64,000 bases of DNA from positions 9,487,163 to 9,551,162 of the forward strand of contig NC_133493.1 in the NCBI RefSeq assembly GCF_025370935.1, given 5' to 3'. The DNA is from Choristoneura fumiferana. Taxonomy: Eukaryota; Arthropoda; Insecta; Lepidoptera; Tortricidae. Under the pieces are notes generated by a model that saw only the letters and a list, made by a program, of their open reading frames with translations, made no database searches and had not been told where the DNA came from. A program made the translations under genes and the position numbers. Numbering within the stretch: the first letter of the stretch is position 1; every line of letters starts with the position of its first letter. This document shows positions 1 to 9,545 of the stretch, piece by piece.

Positions 1-528
1 ATTTAATGTGAGAGCAAATTTTGGCAAAACATAATTATTCTTTCTTTCTATCATCAATGTCCTACATTTCGCTATATAAATAGAAACTCATTGCAGTGTC
101 ATCGGAATGTTGGATTTCATTTTCTTGCAAAATTCCAATCGAATAAAGGAAAGAGGGTCGAGACGATTCGCAAGATTTCATTACTGACGGATCGCCAGGT
201 GAACTTAAATAGAAGTGCCCATAAATATATTACTGCAGAAACCTTTTGTGTTACGCCGTTACAAAAAGTTTTCGATTTCGATTGTGCTAACTGTCTGTTC
301 ATCACATTTGTTTGTAAGCAGTGTCTAATGCAGGCTAACTTGGTTGCAACTCCCTAAATAATACCCAAAGGCCTTTTTTGCGTATAATGCCTAAGAACGT
401 TATGATTTTTTTTATTTGAACTTACACTTACCAATTAATTCCTTCCATCAACCAGGTTTAAGTATAAGCAATATTATACCCTTTAATAACATCTTATATA
501 AGGCCTATAGTGAAGCACCACACATTTT
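1..528. other. AT-rich DNA, no gene recognised
   Basis: No exon, RNA gene or repeat is recognised here. An 88-codon open frame at 91-357 (+) has no domain, signal peptide or compositional feature that I recognise and is probably chance. Confidence 0.5.
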
Positions 529-752
529 GGTCGACGTCCTAACGCTGCGCTTGCCGATCCACGGTTTCCATCCATAGATCGAGACCTTTTCGACTCCAAT
601 TTCCATCTCTTCTCCATGCTATATGGCCTGCCCATTGCTACTTCAATGAGCTAATTCGTTTGGATATGTCGATTCTTCTACGTATCTCCTCATGAGCCCG
701 TAGAGAAACCGCGAGCATAGCCCTCTCCCAAGCTTGCTGAGCAACTCTGAGT
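529..752 (-). mobile_element. RTE-type LINE fragment (ORF C-terminal part)
   Basis: Read on the minus strand, this gives a degraded protein with LRVAQQAWERAML, then a basic EIRRRI stretch, then QWAGHIAWRRDGNW. That order matches the end of the reverse-transcriptase ORF seen in the better copies at 13389 and 52215. At least one in-frame stop is present. It is a dead 5'-truncated LINE remnant. Confidence 0.65.
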
Positions 753-1613
753 CTATATAGGTACACGATAACTTTTAATCGGTGATCAGGAGTTGAAAAA
801 TATTAATAACCAGCTAATACTGAACTAAACAGGTTGAAGTCTTAAGCAATTAGGTCATTGTTTAATAAAAATAATTAACTACAATTAACTATCTTATTAA
901 AATGGTCACCCTACGTTCATTATTGAAGTGAAGTTGATATCTAAGGGGATTCTATAGTGTCATCTATAGATTTTACGTCAATATTCACGACTTTGACAAT
1001 GACAACTTATTATTTAGAAGGTTAAGTATAAAGCTTTTGGAAAAGGTTATTAGTATTACAACGAAATTAGTAGGGTGACAAAGAATTTCCGTAAAAAGTT
1101 GTTTTCAAAATGAAAATTGTCAAAGAAAAAAAACCTGCGTTTTCACGTAAGAGTGACTTAATTGTGACCGCTATCGATTAATGAATTAGAAAAATTTGCA
1201 CCTGATCACCATGTGTTAGGCCTACAACAGTGAAGCACCATTTTATCTACCTTCCATAAAGCGAGCTCCAAGCGTTACCTCTTATTAAAATAACGTGGAA
1301 TTTCCCTTTACATAATTGTTATTCCTTCCGGCATAATATTCAATTCAAATCCATACACAACACGCCCTAAATTAGAGTCTCAAAATACGTCATGCATATC
1401 CAATGGCGGCAGATTGCAGCTTTAAACGTTGCCTACGTGTGTTCAGATTTTTTACACAAATACCTAATGGTGGACGGAGCGCACATTTATGAATTCTTAA
1501 TACATTGTCGCTTGGAATCCTGGGGTAACGAGTTTTTTAAGGGCTTACATGGTGGCCGAGCCACGAAGCAGCAGAGAAGTTGATAAGCTAATAACTAGCC
1601 AGTAAAAAGTTGG
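753..1613. other. AT-rich DNA, no gene recognised
   Basis: No recognisable gene. A 63-codon open frame at 1392-1583 (+) has no recognisable feature. Confidence 0.45.
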
Positions 1614-1830
1614 AAAACCCCCGACTTTGTCATTTCATAGTTCAATATCTCAAAAACGGCTGAACCAATTTTGATGAAACATGTCTAAGAATCATTGCTA
1701 GAAAACCTGCTTTCAAATAAAAAGACCGCATTCAAATCGGTCCACCCGTTTAAGAGCTACGGTGCCACAGACAGACAGACACACATAGCGGTCAAACTTA
1801 TAACACCCCTCTTTTTGCGTCGGGGGTTAA
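1614..1830 (+). repeat. Dispersed repeat with AACCCCCGAC / GTCGGGGGTT ends
   Basis: It starts AAACCCCCGAC and ends GTCGGGGGTTAA, so the termini are inverted. The interior contains CTCAAAAACGGCTGAACC and a CAGACAGACAGACACACA stretch. Two more copies occur at 3588-3736 and 13660-13879. A non-autonomous transposable element is likely; the class is not decided. Confidence 0.6.
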
Positions 1831-2074
1831 TTAGAAAGAAAAAAAGAAAAACATTTATAGGTGACATTTACAAAGCAGATATTACTACTCGTATTATTAG
1901 TAGTTGTGCATGCCATGTCCGGTTTAAAACGACGTAAGTACTCATTTCCTTCCGGCATCATAATCTCGACATATAGACATCTCGACATATACGGGTGTGG
2001 CCTGTAATATGAGCAAATAATTAAAACAGGTATATGACGACAAAGAACGAAAGTCACCGACGTTGCTCAAAGAC

Positions 2075-2335
2075 TTAGTTCGCTGAAGGAAGTGGCGCTG
2101 GGCTGGCCACGTCTGTCGCAGGACCAATCAACGGTGGAGCAGACGAGTCCTCGAATAGAGGCACGGACGGGAAAACGTGGTGTATAGGGCATCCTGAGGC
2201 ACAGTGGACGGACGACCTTAAGAGGGTCGCGGCGGCGGATGGATGCGAGGGGCTGAAGACAGTGTTGGGGCGCGCCATGGAAGAGGCCTATGTCCAGCAG
2301 TGGACTGCTGTAGGCTGATGAATATGATATATGAC
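2075..2335 (+). mobile_element. RTE-type LINE 3' end
   Basis: The plus strand codes for a decayed version of the LINE C-terminus: WAGHV..., AQWTDDLKRVAAADG, then EEAYVQQWTAVG and a stop, followed by a degenerate GAT-rich tail. The consensus seen in other copies is PTRWTDD...WM...DR..W..L.EAYVQQWTS. It is a 5'-truncated pseudo-copy. Confidence 0.7.
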
Positions 2336-2343
2336 GACGACAT

Positions 2344-2604
2344 TATATACATCCCTCTCAGAATAAAAGAGCTTTGGTTGTAATTCCCACGCGCACCCAG
2401 TGCGGATTGGGAACTTCACACATACATAATTGAATTGCTTCACACATTAGTGCAGCTTTCTTTGCGATGTTTTCCTTCACCGTAATGCCGTGGTAAATTG
2501 CAAATAATCATTTCGCATATGAATTTCAAAAAACTAAGAAATGCAGGCCCGGGTTTGAACCCACGATCCTCTGCTTGAGAGTGCGTAGGTCAAACCACTA
2601 TGTA
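2344..2604 (-). mobile_element. SINE A (tRNA-headed), copy 1
   Basis: On the minus strand it begins with a tRNA-like promoter part (box B resembling GGTTCAAACCC, reverse complement of gggtttgaaccc) and runs through GTGAAGGAAAACATCG and GTGTGAAGTTCCCAATCCGC towards the 3' end. The box A end is eroded compared with the full copies at 26528 and 45758. Confidence 0.75.
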
Positions 2605-2783
2605 CGGAACTCTTAAAATGTCGATAGCCTGCGAAAATGCCTCCTCCAATTACCTGTCGTGCACGTGCCAAAATTAGGAGACGCGCCGGACGGACGGACG
2701 GAATAATCCGCGTGCGCTGTTTACAAATGAATCCTTAAGCCCCGCCGTGGAGCTATGGATTGTGGAAGCGGGTGAAGAAGCCT

Positions 2784-3310
2784 GGGCCCTATTCCACCAA
2801 CGTGACAATTGTCAGTGACATATGTCGAGTTATGATCTATAATTTGTAATTATGTAGTGAAATAAGAATTATTTTGTCTAGTCCTCATCTATTTGTAGAT
2901 TTTTCGGTAAATCTTGACATCAGGGCCCTATTCCACCAACGTGACAATTGTCAGTGACATATCGAGTGATTTGTATCTAAATTTAATAACAATTTATTCT
3001 ATTGTGAAACATAAATTATTTTTCCTAGTCGACATTTAATTGTAGATTTGGGAGGTGGTTGAGTGATTTGGACCTGTTCAATGGTGCAGTGAATGTTATT
3101 TTGAGTTGTCCAGTATCGAAAGATGCAGTACGAATTTATCGGTTCATCAAGCTTTCCTTTGCAGCCAGATAATCTGGATATCGCAATAGGAGTGTTTGAT
3201 GAATGTGGACATCGAGTCTTTCAATGAGGCTGGCATAGTCACACTGGTGCAAAAAAAAAATGGAAAAAAAAATTTGTAGATTTGTCGGTAAATCTTGACA
3301 TCGTGCGATT
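2784..3310 (+). repeat. Two tandem GGGCCC-headed repeats, second one interrupted
   Basis: GGGCCCTATTCCACCAACGT begins at 2784 and again at 2923, giving a unit of about 139 bp that ends TCGGTAAATCTTGACATC. The second unit is split by the retrocopy at 3050-3273 and resumes at 3284. A diverged GGGCCCTATTTCGCCACG version follows at about 3431. A MITE array is likely. Confidence 0.6.
3050..3273 (+). mobile_element. Short A-tailed retrocopy of an unidentified RNA
   Basis: The 224-bp insert is flanked by a 10-bp direct repeat TTGTAGATTT (3040-3049 and 3274-3283) and ends in an A-rich tail interrupted by TGG. These are marks of LINE-driven retroposition. The first frame is open for about 38 codons (WLSDLDLFNGAVN near the start) before a stop. 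I do not recognise the source RNA, which could be the 3' end of an mRNA or a non-coding RNA. Confidence 0.65.
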
Positions 3311-3587
3311 AAAGCTGTGTCAGGTTACCGTTACACTTGTAATGTTTCGTGACTAGCATACGCGTATTTTCACAATGGCTCCCTATGAAAGTAGTAGTCG
3401 CACCTGTCAGCGTAGGTAGGTAAGGCCTTGGGCCCTATTTCGCCACGCTGACAGGTTCGTAGAGAGCCACATAGAAAATACGCGTCGCGTGATCAACGTC
3501 ACGAAACACTACGTGCTGACAGTGCCACAAATTAACACTGCCACAACATTAACCATTCCGCACATTCTAATCAACTTACAAAATTCG

Positions 3588-3736
3588 AAACCCCCGACTT
3601 GGTCATTTCAAAGTTGGCATACGGCTGAACCGATTTTAATGAAGTCGATCCATCTGTTTGAAAGCTGAGATGCCAAACATACAGAGAAGCATTGTCGTCA
3701 AACTTTCAACAACTCTCTTCTTGCGTCGGGGATTAA
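3588..3736 (+). repeat. AACCCCCGAC-type dispersed repeat, copy 2
   Basis: Shorter copy with the AAACCCCCGAC start and the TTGCGTCGGGG end, and an internal deletion relative to 1614-1830. Confidence 0.55.
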
Positions 3737-4177
3737 AAACGATAGGTAATGATCATAAACAGCACAAAAAGCAAAATGTGTTTTTGCTACCCAAAGCCAC
3801 TTCCATGGTCTAGCTGTATCCGTCAGCTATGCCCAGTTTTTCATAAGGATCGTTTATTATGTAGGGACGGCATTGTTTGACATGATTTAATTTCGAATAA
3901 GCGACAAGAATTCTCCACAAAATCCTTTGACGGCATATTTTTTTCACGTTTCAGCCTTTTTGTGAAGGAAACATGTGAGGTTTTCAATTTGTTTATTACG
4001 TGTATTATGTTTGCAATAATAAGTAGCTTTGGAATCAAGTAATCAGTAGTAAGTAATTGAGTTAACTAATAGTGTACTGTTCAGAATTTACCACACAAAA
4101 TCGATGTTGTTAGGTCGCGGGTGAGCATGGAAATTCTTTTAGTTCATTGATATGGACCTCCGCAAAGTAACGCCTGA

Positions 4178-4268
4178 AAACTCACGATTTCACAGAATGG
4201 TCTAAAATGGAAGAGACCTTTACTCAGCATTGGGTAGATCAAGGTTGAAGAAGAAGAAGAGAGAGAAG
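4178..4268 (+). mobile_element. RTE-type LINE 3' end with 14-bp target duplication
   Basis: A 91-bp insert codes for KTHDFTEWSKMEETFTQHW and a stop, then a GAAGAAGAAG tail. It is flanked by the 14-bp direct repeat AAAGTAACGCCTGA (4164-4177 and 4269-4282). The same protein ending appears on the minus strand at 48537-48747. It is an extremely 5'-truncated LINE insertion. Confidence 0.8.
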
Positions 4269-4282
4269 AAAGTAACGCCTGA

Positions 4283-5030
4283 TTCAATAAATGATGTTCA
4301 TCTTCTCAACAGACGTTTTTCTGAACAAACGCTAGATTTTTTGACATTCATAAGTTTTAGGCATAGATAATTTGATTTTGACTTTGACTTTGATGAATCG
4401 TGTTTAAACATCTCAAAAGACTTCTGTTGAGCTGTGTTTCAAGGAAATGAACTTTTTACATAAAATAAAATAATAAAAAGTTTATTGACTTACAATACAT
4501 CATCCAACTGTGTATGTGTATACCAAATTTTAAGTCAATCTGACCATTGGAAGTGGACTAAAATGAACTTCCGATTTGACCCACACATAATATTATACTA
4601 ACACGGTTGTAATAACTAAATATTTGAAGCGAAATGAAATAAAAGCTTTTAATAAATTGGTTTTAAATGAAACTACGTAAAATCTTTTCCAAATTTTCAG
4701 CAGAATTAATTACAAAGCACACCTTTCAAAACGCTGTCAAAGGTTCTAGCCTTTATAAAGCATCCAGTATTTACTCTTCAAAAATATTACACCGGGGGTG
4801 AACCCTCCGTATACATAGCTATCTAGGCCATGAACCCTTTGTTGTATTTTTTATTTCAACAGACCTTATTTTATAGCTACCCGAATGTACTAACAATGTT
4901 TGTATAATTGCGGTTTTTCTTAATTTGGCTACATTTTATATGCTTACACCTCAAAACTCCGTCATTTATTAACATATTTGGTAAATCCTTCTTTTGTTTG
5001 AGTCGATTCATACTTCTCCTTTAGTACCGC
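4283..5030. other. No gene recognised; degraded repeat pieces
   Basis: The region holds the remainder of a dispersed repeat (GTAACGCCTGATTCAATAAA; related sequence at 24840 and 62527) and a LINE-like stretch at about 4500-4600 resembling the end of the family at 43240. No exon-like reading frame. Confidence 0.4.
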
Positions 5031-5150
5031 AAGGTCAAAGATATGTTTACGCTATAGTGTATGTATGTATGTATGTATAGTGTGTGTAAGGTACACGAAG
5101 TGGCAGTGACAAGTTAGCAAAGTGTACGTAAACATATATTTGACTAGACC
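5031..5150. mobile_element. Small inverted-repeat element (MITE-like)
   Basis: AAGGTCAAAGATATGTTTACG on the left is mirrored by CGTAAACATATATTTGAC on the right. The middle contains a TGTA microsatellite (about 5061-5079). Probably a degraded MITE. Confidence 0.45.
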
Positions 5151-5207
5151 TTATTATTCTTTAAAGAAATACTACCATGGCTTAGGAAGTTTTTTTTTTA
5201 TGTAAAA

Positions 5208-5567
5208 ATACTAGCTTTTGCCCATGACTTCGCCCGCGTGGAATTAGTTTATCGCGCGCTGTTGCCTCGGGAACTGCAGGGCTACTACGAAACTCGAAAC
5301 TCGAAGTTCGTATCGTACCGTCCCTTTCGCTCTCGTATTAAATAGTAAGTGTCAGAGGGACCGTACGACACGAACTTCGAGTTTCGAGTTTCGTAGTAGC
5401 CTTGCTGTGCATTTTTCCGAGATAAAAAGTAGCCTATGTCACTCTCTGGCCCATAAACTATCTCTATGCCAAAAATCACGTCGATCCGTCGCTCCGTTTC
5501 GACGTGAAAGACGGCAAACATACACACAAACACACACACTCGCATTTGTAATATTAGTATGGATTTT
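5208..5567 (+). mobile_element. LINE-type 3' end beginning ACTAGCTTTTGCCC, interrupted by a MITE
   Basis: It starts ACTAGCTTTTGCCC, continues through TCGCCCGCGTGGAATT and AAAAAGTAGCCTATGTCACT, and ends TTGTAATATTAGTATGGAT. A sister copy at 40386-40512 is uninterrupted across the point where the CAGGG hairpin has inserted here. It is a very common lepidopteran non-LTR tail, a family placement made from memory. Confidence 0.6.
5277..5404. mobile_element. CAGGG hairpin MITE, copy 1
   Basis: A 128-bp near-palindrome starts CAGGGCTACTACGAAACTCG, and the right end mirrors it (TCGTAGTAGCCTTG). It is flanked by a 3-bp CTG direct repeat (5274-5276 and 5405-5407). The intact LINE tail at 40386 reads GGAACTGTGCATTTTTCC across this site, which confirms the insertion boundaries. 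Not protein-coding. Confidence 0.85.
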
Positions 5568-5689
5568 TCTCGTTAACGTCTCACTGGCTGACATACACTT
5601 GACACACAATTGGTCAAAGAAAGCTGAAATTTCGGATATAAATATTCTCTCGCGTGCCTGAGTTGTTTTTTTTAAGTGTGTTTGTCCGT

Positions 5690-5778
5690 TTGTCTTGTAC
5701 CCATAACACAAGCTTTGCTTACTTTGGAACCAGGTCAATTGGTATCAAGTGCCCCGTGATATTTATTAATTATTCCAG
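5690..5778 (+). mobile_element. SINE B 3' end fragment
   Basis: Matches the tail of the SINE at 26425: ACACAAGCTTTGCTTACTTT, then AGGTCAATTGGTATCAAGTG and GATATTTATTAATTATT. The tRNA-like head is missing. Confidence 0.65.
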
Positions 5779-5782
5779 ATTA

Positions 5783-5995
5783 AGGCTCTGTTTCCACCAG
5801 TGATTTAAGAGGATGTGTTGCGAGGAATGTTTTTCATGAACCAATAAACGCTCTATTTACCTCGCCTCGCTCCGCTCAGCTGTCTCCACCAGAGATGTGC
5901 TGTGCGAGGATGTGGAAATGAAGCGTTTCTATTGGTTCATGGGAAACACATCCCTCGCAACACATCCTCGCACAACTCTGGTTGAAACGCAGGCT
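5783..5995. mobile_element. Hairpin MITE (GGCTCTGTTTCCACCAG ends)
   Basis: The left end GGCTCTGTTTCCACCAG is mirrored by CTGGTTGAAACGCAGGC. Inner arms (GGATGTGTTGCGAGG and CCTCGCAACACATCC) are also inverted. About 213 bp, no coding potential. Confidence 0.7.
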
Positions 5996-6467
5996 AATGT
6001 TAAAACAGCTGTATATCCTTATTTCCTTTCCATCAACGATTTCTAATAACAAAACGTAACTCAACCTCTTAACGATGTAAAGGGCGTGTTAGCTTTCACT
6101 TCAAACCTTAATTCAGTTGAATGGCTCTGTAATAACATCGGGAACAATGCAACACTCTGGCGGTGACGTCACGCAATTAGTGTAAACAACTCTGACATGG
6201 GGGGCGAGTGAGCTCGACTCGACGCGCCGATTTTGTGTTAATTGACTGTTATTCTAATCTGTGACGTCTTTGATTAAAGAGAAAAGGGATGCGCAATGCG
6301 TGTAGCGTGCATAAGTATTAAACAGTTTCAAGGCAAAATAAACATGTATAAGAGAAAGGAGAGGCTTCGCTCACAGAAATAATAAGAGTATGTAGAAATG
6401 GCACGAATAGAAACTAATCAAGTCAAGTAACTACGAGTAATAGGTCAAGTCGTTGGAGTAAACATTT
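5996..6467. other. No gene recognised
   Basis: AT-rich with one GC-rich patch (6160-6240) that includes TGACGTCA. Without other promoter evidence I do not call a regulatory element. Confidence 0.4.
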
Positions 6468-7164
6468 TAACAGCCTTATTCATAAAAAATCCTTAATTGA
6501 GGTTTGATCGGTCTGTTACTTAGCAGACTGATTAAGCTTGTTAGACGGTTGTCACATAAGAAATATGATTCATAAACGCTTGCTAGCAGTCTGCTAGTTG
6601 TTGAGCTGCTGATAGACGGATTAGACGCGTTATGTTGGCCACCTTGACAAATCAAAGACAAAAAATGGCCTAATCGATAATTAAAAAAAATATATTGACA
6701 GCAGTGACAGCAAATTACCAGGAAAAAAAGTAAAAAGCGAGATGTTTGTTTTCCCGCCATTTCCGATCCGCATGTTTATGTTGTGCAAAAAGCCATAATT
6801 ATGTTAATCATCCTTATTTTTTTTTCATATTTATTGTTAATTTATTGTTGCTAATTTAGAGGATTTTTAAATACAAATTCCTGAAAATAATTTTCCTGTT
6901 TTTTTTTAATCTGCGTAGCCCTGCCTTCACTATAAATATCTTCGGTACCTACGGTTTTTGCTCTAGTCAAAGTCAGCTGTTCAAACTTGTGGCGGCCATT
7001 TTGTGACTTAGCAGGGAGATAAAGGAGGGTCTACGGTCCTCTAACTTTAGCAGAGCCTTGATCGACTGATTAGCGCTAACAGACGTTTATGAATCATGTT
7101 TTTTAGCATCGGGCCTTCAAGGAGCCTTCAAGGAGGCTCTAACTTTTTATGAATAAGGCTGTTA
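6468..7164 (+). mobile_element. TIR DNA transposon (non-autonomous), copy 1
   Basis: Starts TAACAGCCTTATTCATAAAA and ends with the mirror TTTTTATGAATAAGGCTGTTA. The interior has no transposase frame. An inverted, diverged copy of nearly the same length lies at 51063-51751. The superfamily is uncertain. Confidence 0.75.
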
Positions 7165-7404
7165 GACTCTACTCATATTTTGAAATTTTACGTTTTAAGA
7201 GTGCCTTCAACTTTTCAGGGTTCCGTAACTAAAACGGGATAAACGGAACCCTTATAGTTTTGCCATGTCTGTCTGTCGGTCCGTCCTCGGCTGAGCTTAT
7301 TAGTGCTAAAAAACTGTAGTTTTGCATGGATATATGAAGAATTATGCCGACAGTGATAAAATAAGTACCTCCCATAGACGTAAATTAGGTGTGATTTCTT
7401 TTTC

Positions 7405-7700
7405 TTTATTTAGTTTCACCTGTCCCGTTTTCTGTCTGTCTGTCTGTAGTCAAATCTTGTAAGTTAAATTCGACCAACTTTCAGTAGTCAGATTGACTTG
7501 AACTTTAGCATACTTATGTAAATTGCGTGCAAATACAATAATTGGTAGTAACATCATGGTAGGACGGTCTCCGCAGGACGGAACTCTTCAACGGTTAATG
7601 GCATCGACTTGAAATTTATTATGCATATGTATTTTGAGTGACAATGCAAGTAAAGTCGACAAAGAGTACAGTCAGCAAAAAAAATTGTATTAAAAATGGA
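7405..7700 (+). repeat. Dispersed repeat with TTTAGTTTCACCTGTCCCG start
   Basis: Shares TTTAGTTTCACCTGTCCCG, TCAACGGTTAATGGCATCGA and AGTACAGTCAGCAAAAAA with 40756-41025; reversed relatives are at 14525-14745 and 42815-43395. No open frame. A LINE 3' region or a non-autonomous element is possible. Confidence 0.55.
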
Positions 7701-9249
7701 TTTTTTACCAAAAACTTATTCTCGTCTAACCTTATTGTGTGAGATATCGTTGGATAGGTATTTTAAAATTATAATTTTTTGCTAAAAACTTCAAGAACTT
7801 CAGAATTTAAAGTCGTTAGTCGAGCTCTTTTTCGAGCATTATTTAGTTCTGTATTTACAGGGCTCCACACACAAATTTATTACAGGACAAAACATAAAAT
7901 AAAACTATTCACTTACATAAAACTATCCTAAACTTAAAATTTACTTTATATTACATTAATGGGACGACATAAGGCTTCAATTACACTATTTAACGTAGAG
8001 GCTGTTGAGTCGTTATAGTGTGCGAAAACCTTTAAATAACTCGCCATTATAGCTTACCCTCAACGACATTAAATACACAGAAGTATATTAATAGCTTAGT
8101 GTTAGTGTTACCACTCTTATAATGAGTTTGCACTGCGCGGGTACAAGCGCTGATCAATTTACATGCCAAGTTATGAGAGGCCAGCGAATAAATTCTCTAA
8201 ACCAGCGCTGCGGCTCGCCGTGACAATTAGGTTATTTTTGCTTCTTTTGGCACGTTTATTTTCTTTTTTCCTTTTTACTACATAAGGTTATGCGAGGTTG
8301 TCCTATTGTTTAAGTTATTTTGTATTTTTCTTGTTATGCCAAATTTTAAGAATATTGGTGTGTTTTGTGCTAAGTTAACAATTCAACTTTATTTCTAACT
8401 CTACACTCCTAATTTGTACTTGTCAGATGCGAAATTTTTAGAAGAAAATCAAAGTAACAAATCAAACGACCACTATTAAATTATATAAATATAATGCATC
8501 TCTAAAATAATATGCGGCATTCGTAACTTTTAGACTGGACACAGTATAAAAAGAATGTATAAAATAAACACAACATGCTTGAAAGTACCTACATATATGT
8601 AGTGTAATCGATTCTCCTCACGATTCTGAGCAAAATCTTGTCTCTTCGACCCCAAACTGTATTTGTAGTTGGCGGAACAATGCGAAACAATAAAAGTTGT
8701 TGTGCGCGTGTCATTAATGAAACCGGTCGATTGCTCACTGGAACTAATGACGTCTAGCTTTGTGAACTAATTGCTGCAACATTTTACTATGTACCAGTAC
8801 CACAGATACACATTACACTAAATTACGCAAATGCATTTACTTCGCGTGTCCAAACCCCGACCAAACGTCGAGGTTGGCCCCATACAAAGACTGACCGCTA
8901 ACTGACTAATCATGACTAGTGACAGTGTAATCTATATCTGTGACCAGTACCTACCAGCCTTAACCCGCGGCTTTTTCCACACGAACCATTAGGTCAAGCA
9001 GTTGAATTAAACTCCGAGATCCTGTATTCCCATGGAACTTCTCAAAAATTAAGGTACTTGTGCATCAAATTTCATGACATTAATCTTAGCGGTTGAAATT
9101 TCGAGATTTTATCCTAATCCCGTGGGGATATCGGGATAAAAAGTAGCTTACATATTATTCCAGATGTCCAGCTATCTACACACCAAATTTCATCCAAATT
9201 CGTCAGGCAGTTTTAGCAAGAAGGAGTAACAAACGTACACACACTTACA
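7701..9249. other. No gene recognised; ends in a degraded LINE tail
   Basis: AT-rich unique-looking DNA without a credible exon. From about 9115 to 9249 it resembles the ACTAGC-type LINE tail (GGGATAAAAAGTAGCTTACA, ACACACTTACA). Confidence 0.4.
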
Positions 9250-9545
9250 CATCCTTGCCACCGGTTACCCACAACTCTCACGGTGTATCAGTCCATCTAG
9301 TTTGAAGCCTTCCAACGCTTCGTCTTCCGGTTCGCGGTCGCCACTTGAGGACTTTTCTCCCACAACGGTTACCAGTTCTTCAACCGATCTGGCCCGCTCA
9401 TTGCCATTTCAACTTGTATATTCATCGCGCTATGTCGATGACTTTAGTCCTACGACGAATTTCCATATTCCGGATTCTATCCAAATTCTGAGGTTAGCTC
9501 TCACCATAGCTCGTTGCGCTACTCTGAGCCTCTTTGAGGCCAACA
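9250..9545 (-). mobile_element. RTE-type LINE fragment
   Basis: The minus strand carries LRVAQRAMVRANL, a KWQ.AGQ stretch, then WRPRTGRRSVGRLQTRWTD, broken by frame changes and stops. This is the same C-terminal region as in the other RTE fragments of the window. Confidence 0.75.

Noticed and set aside
6155..6235. Promoter with CRE-like TGACGTCA
   Set aside because: A single 8-bp match without initiator, TATA box or adjoining exon.
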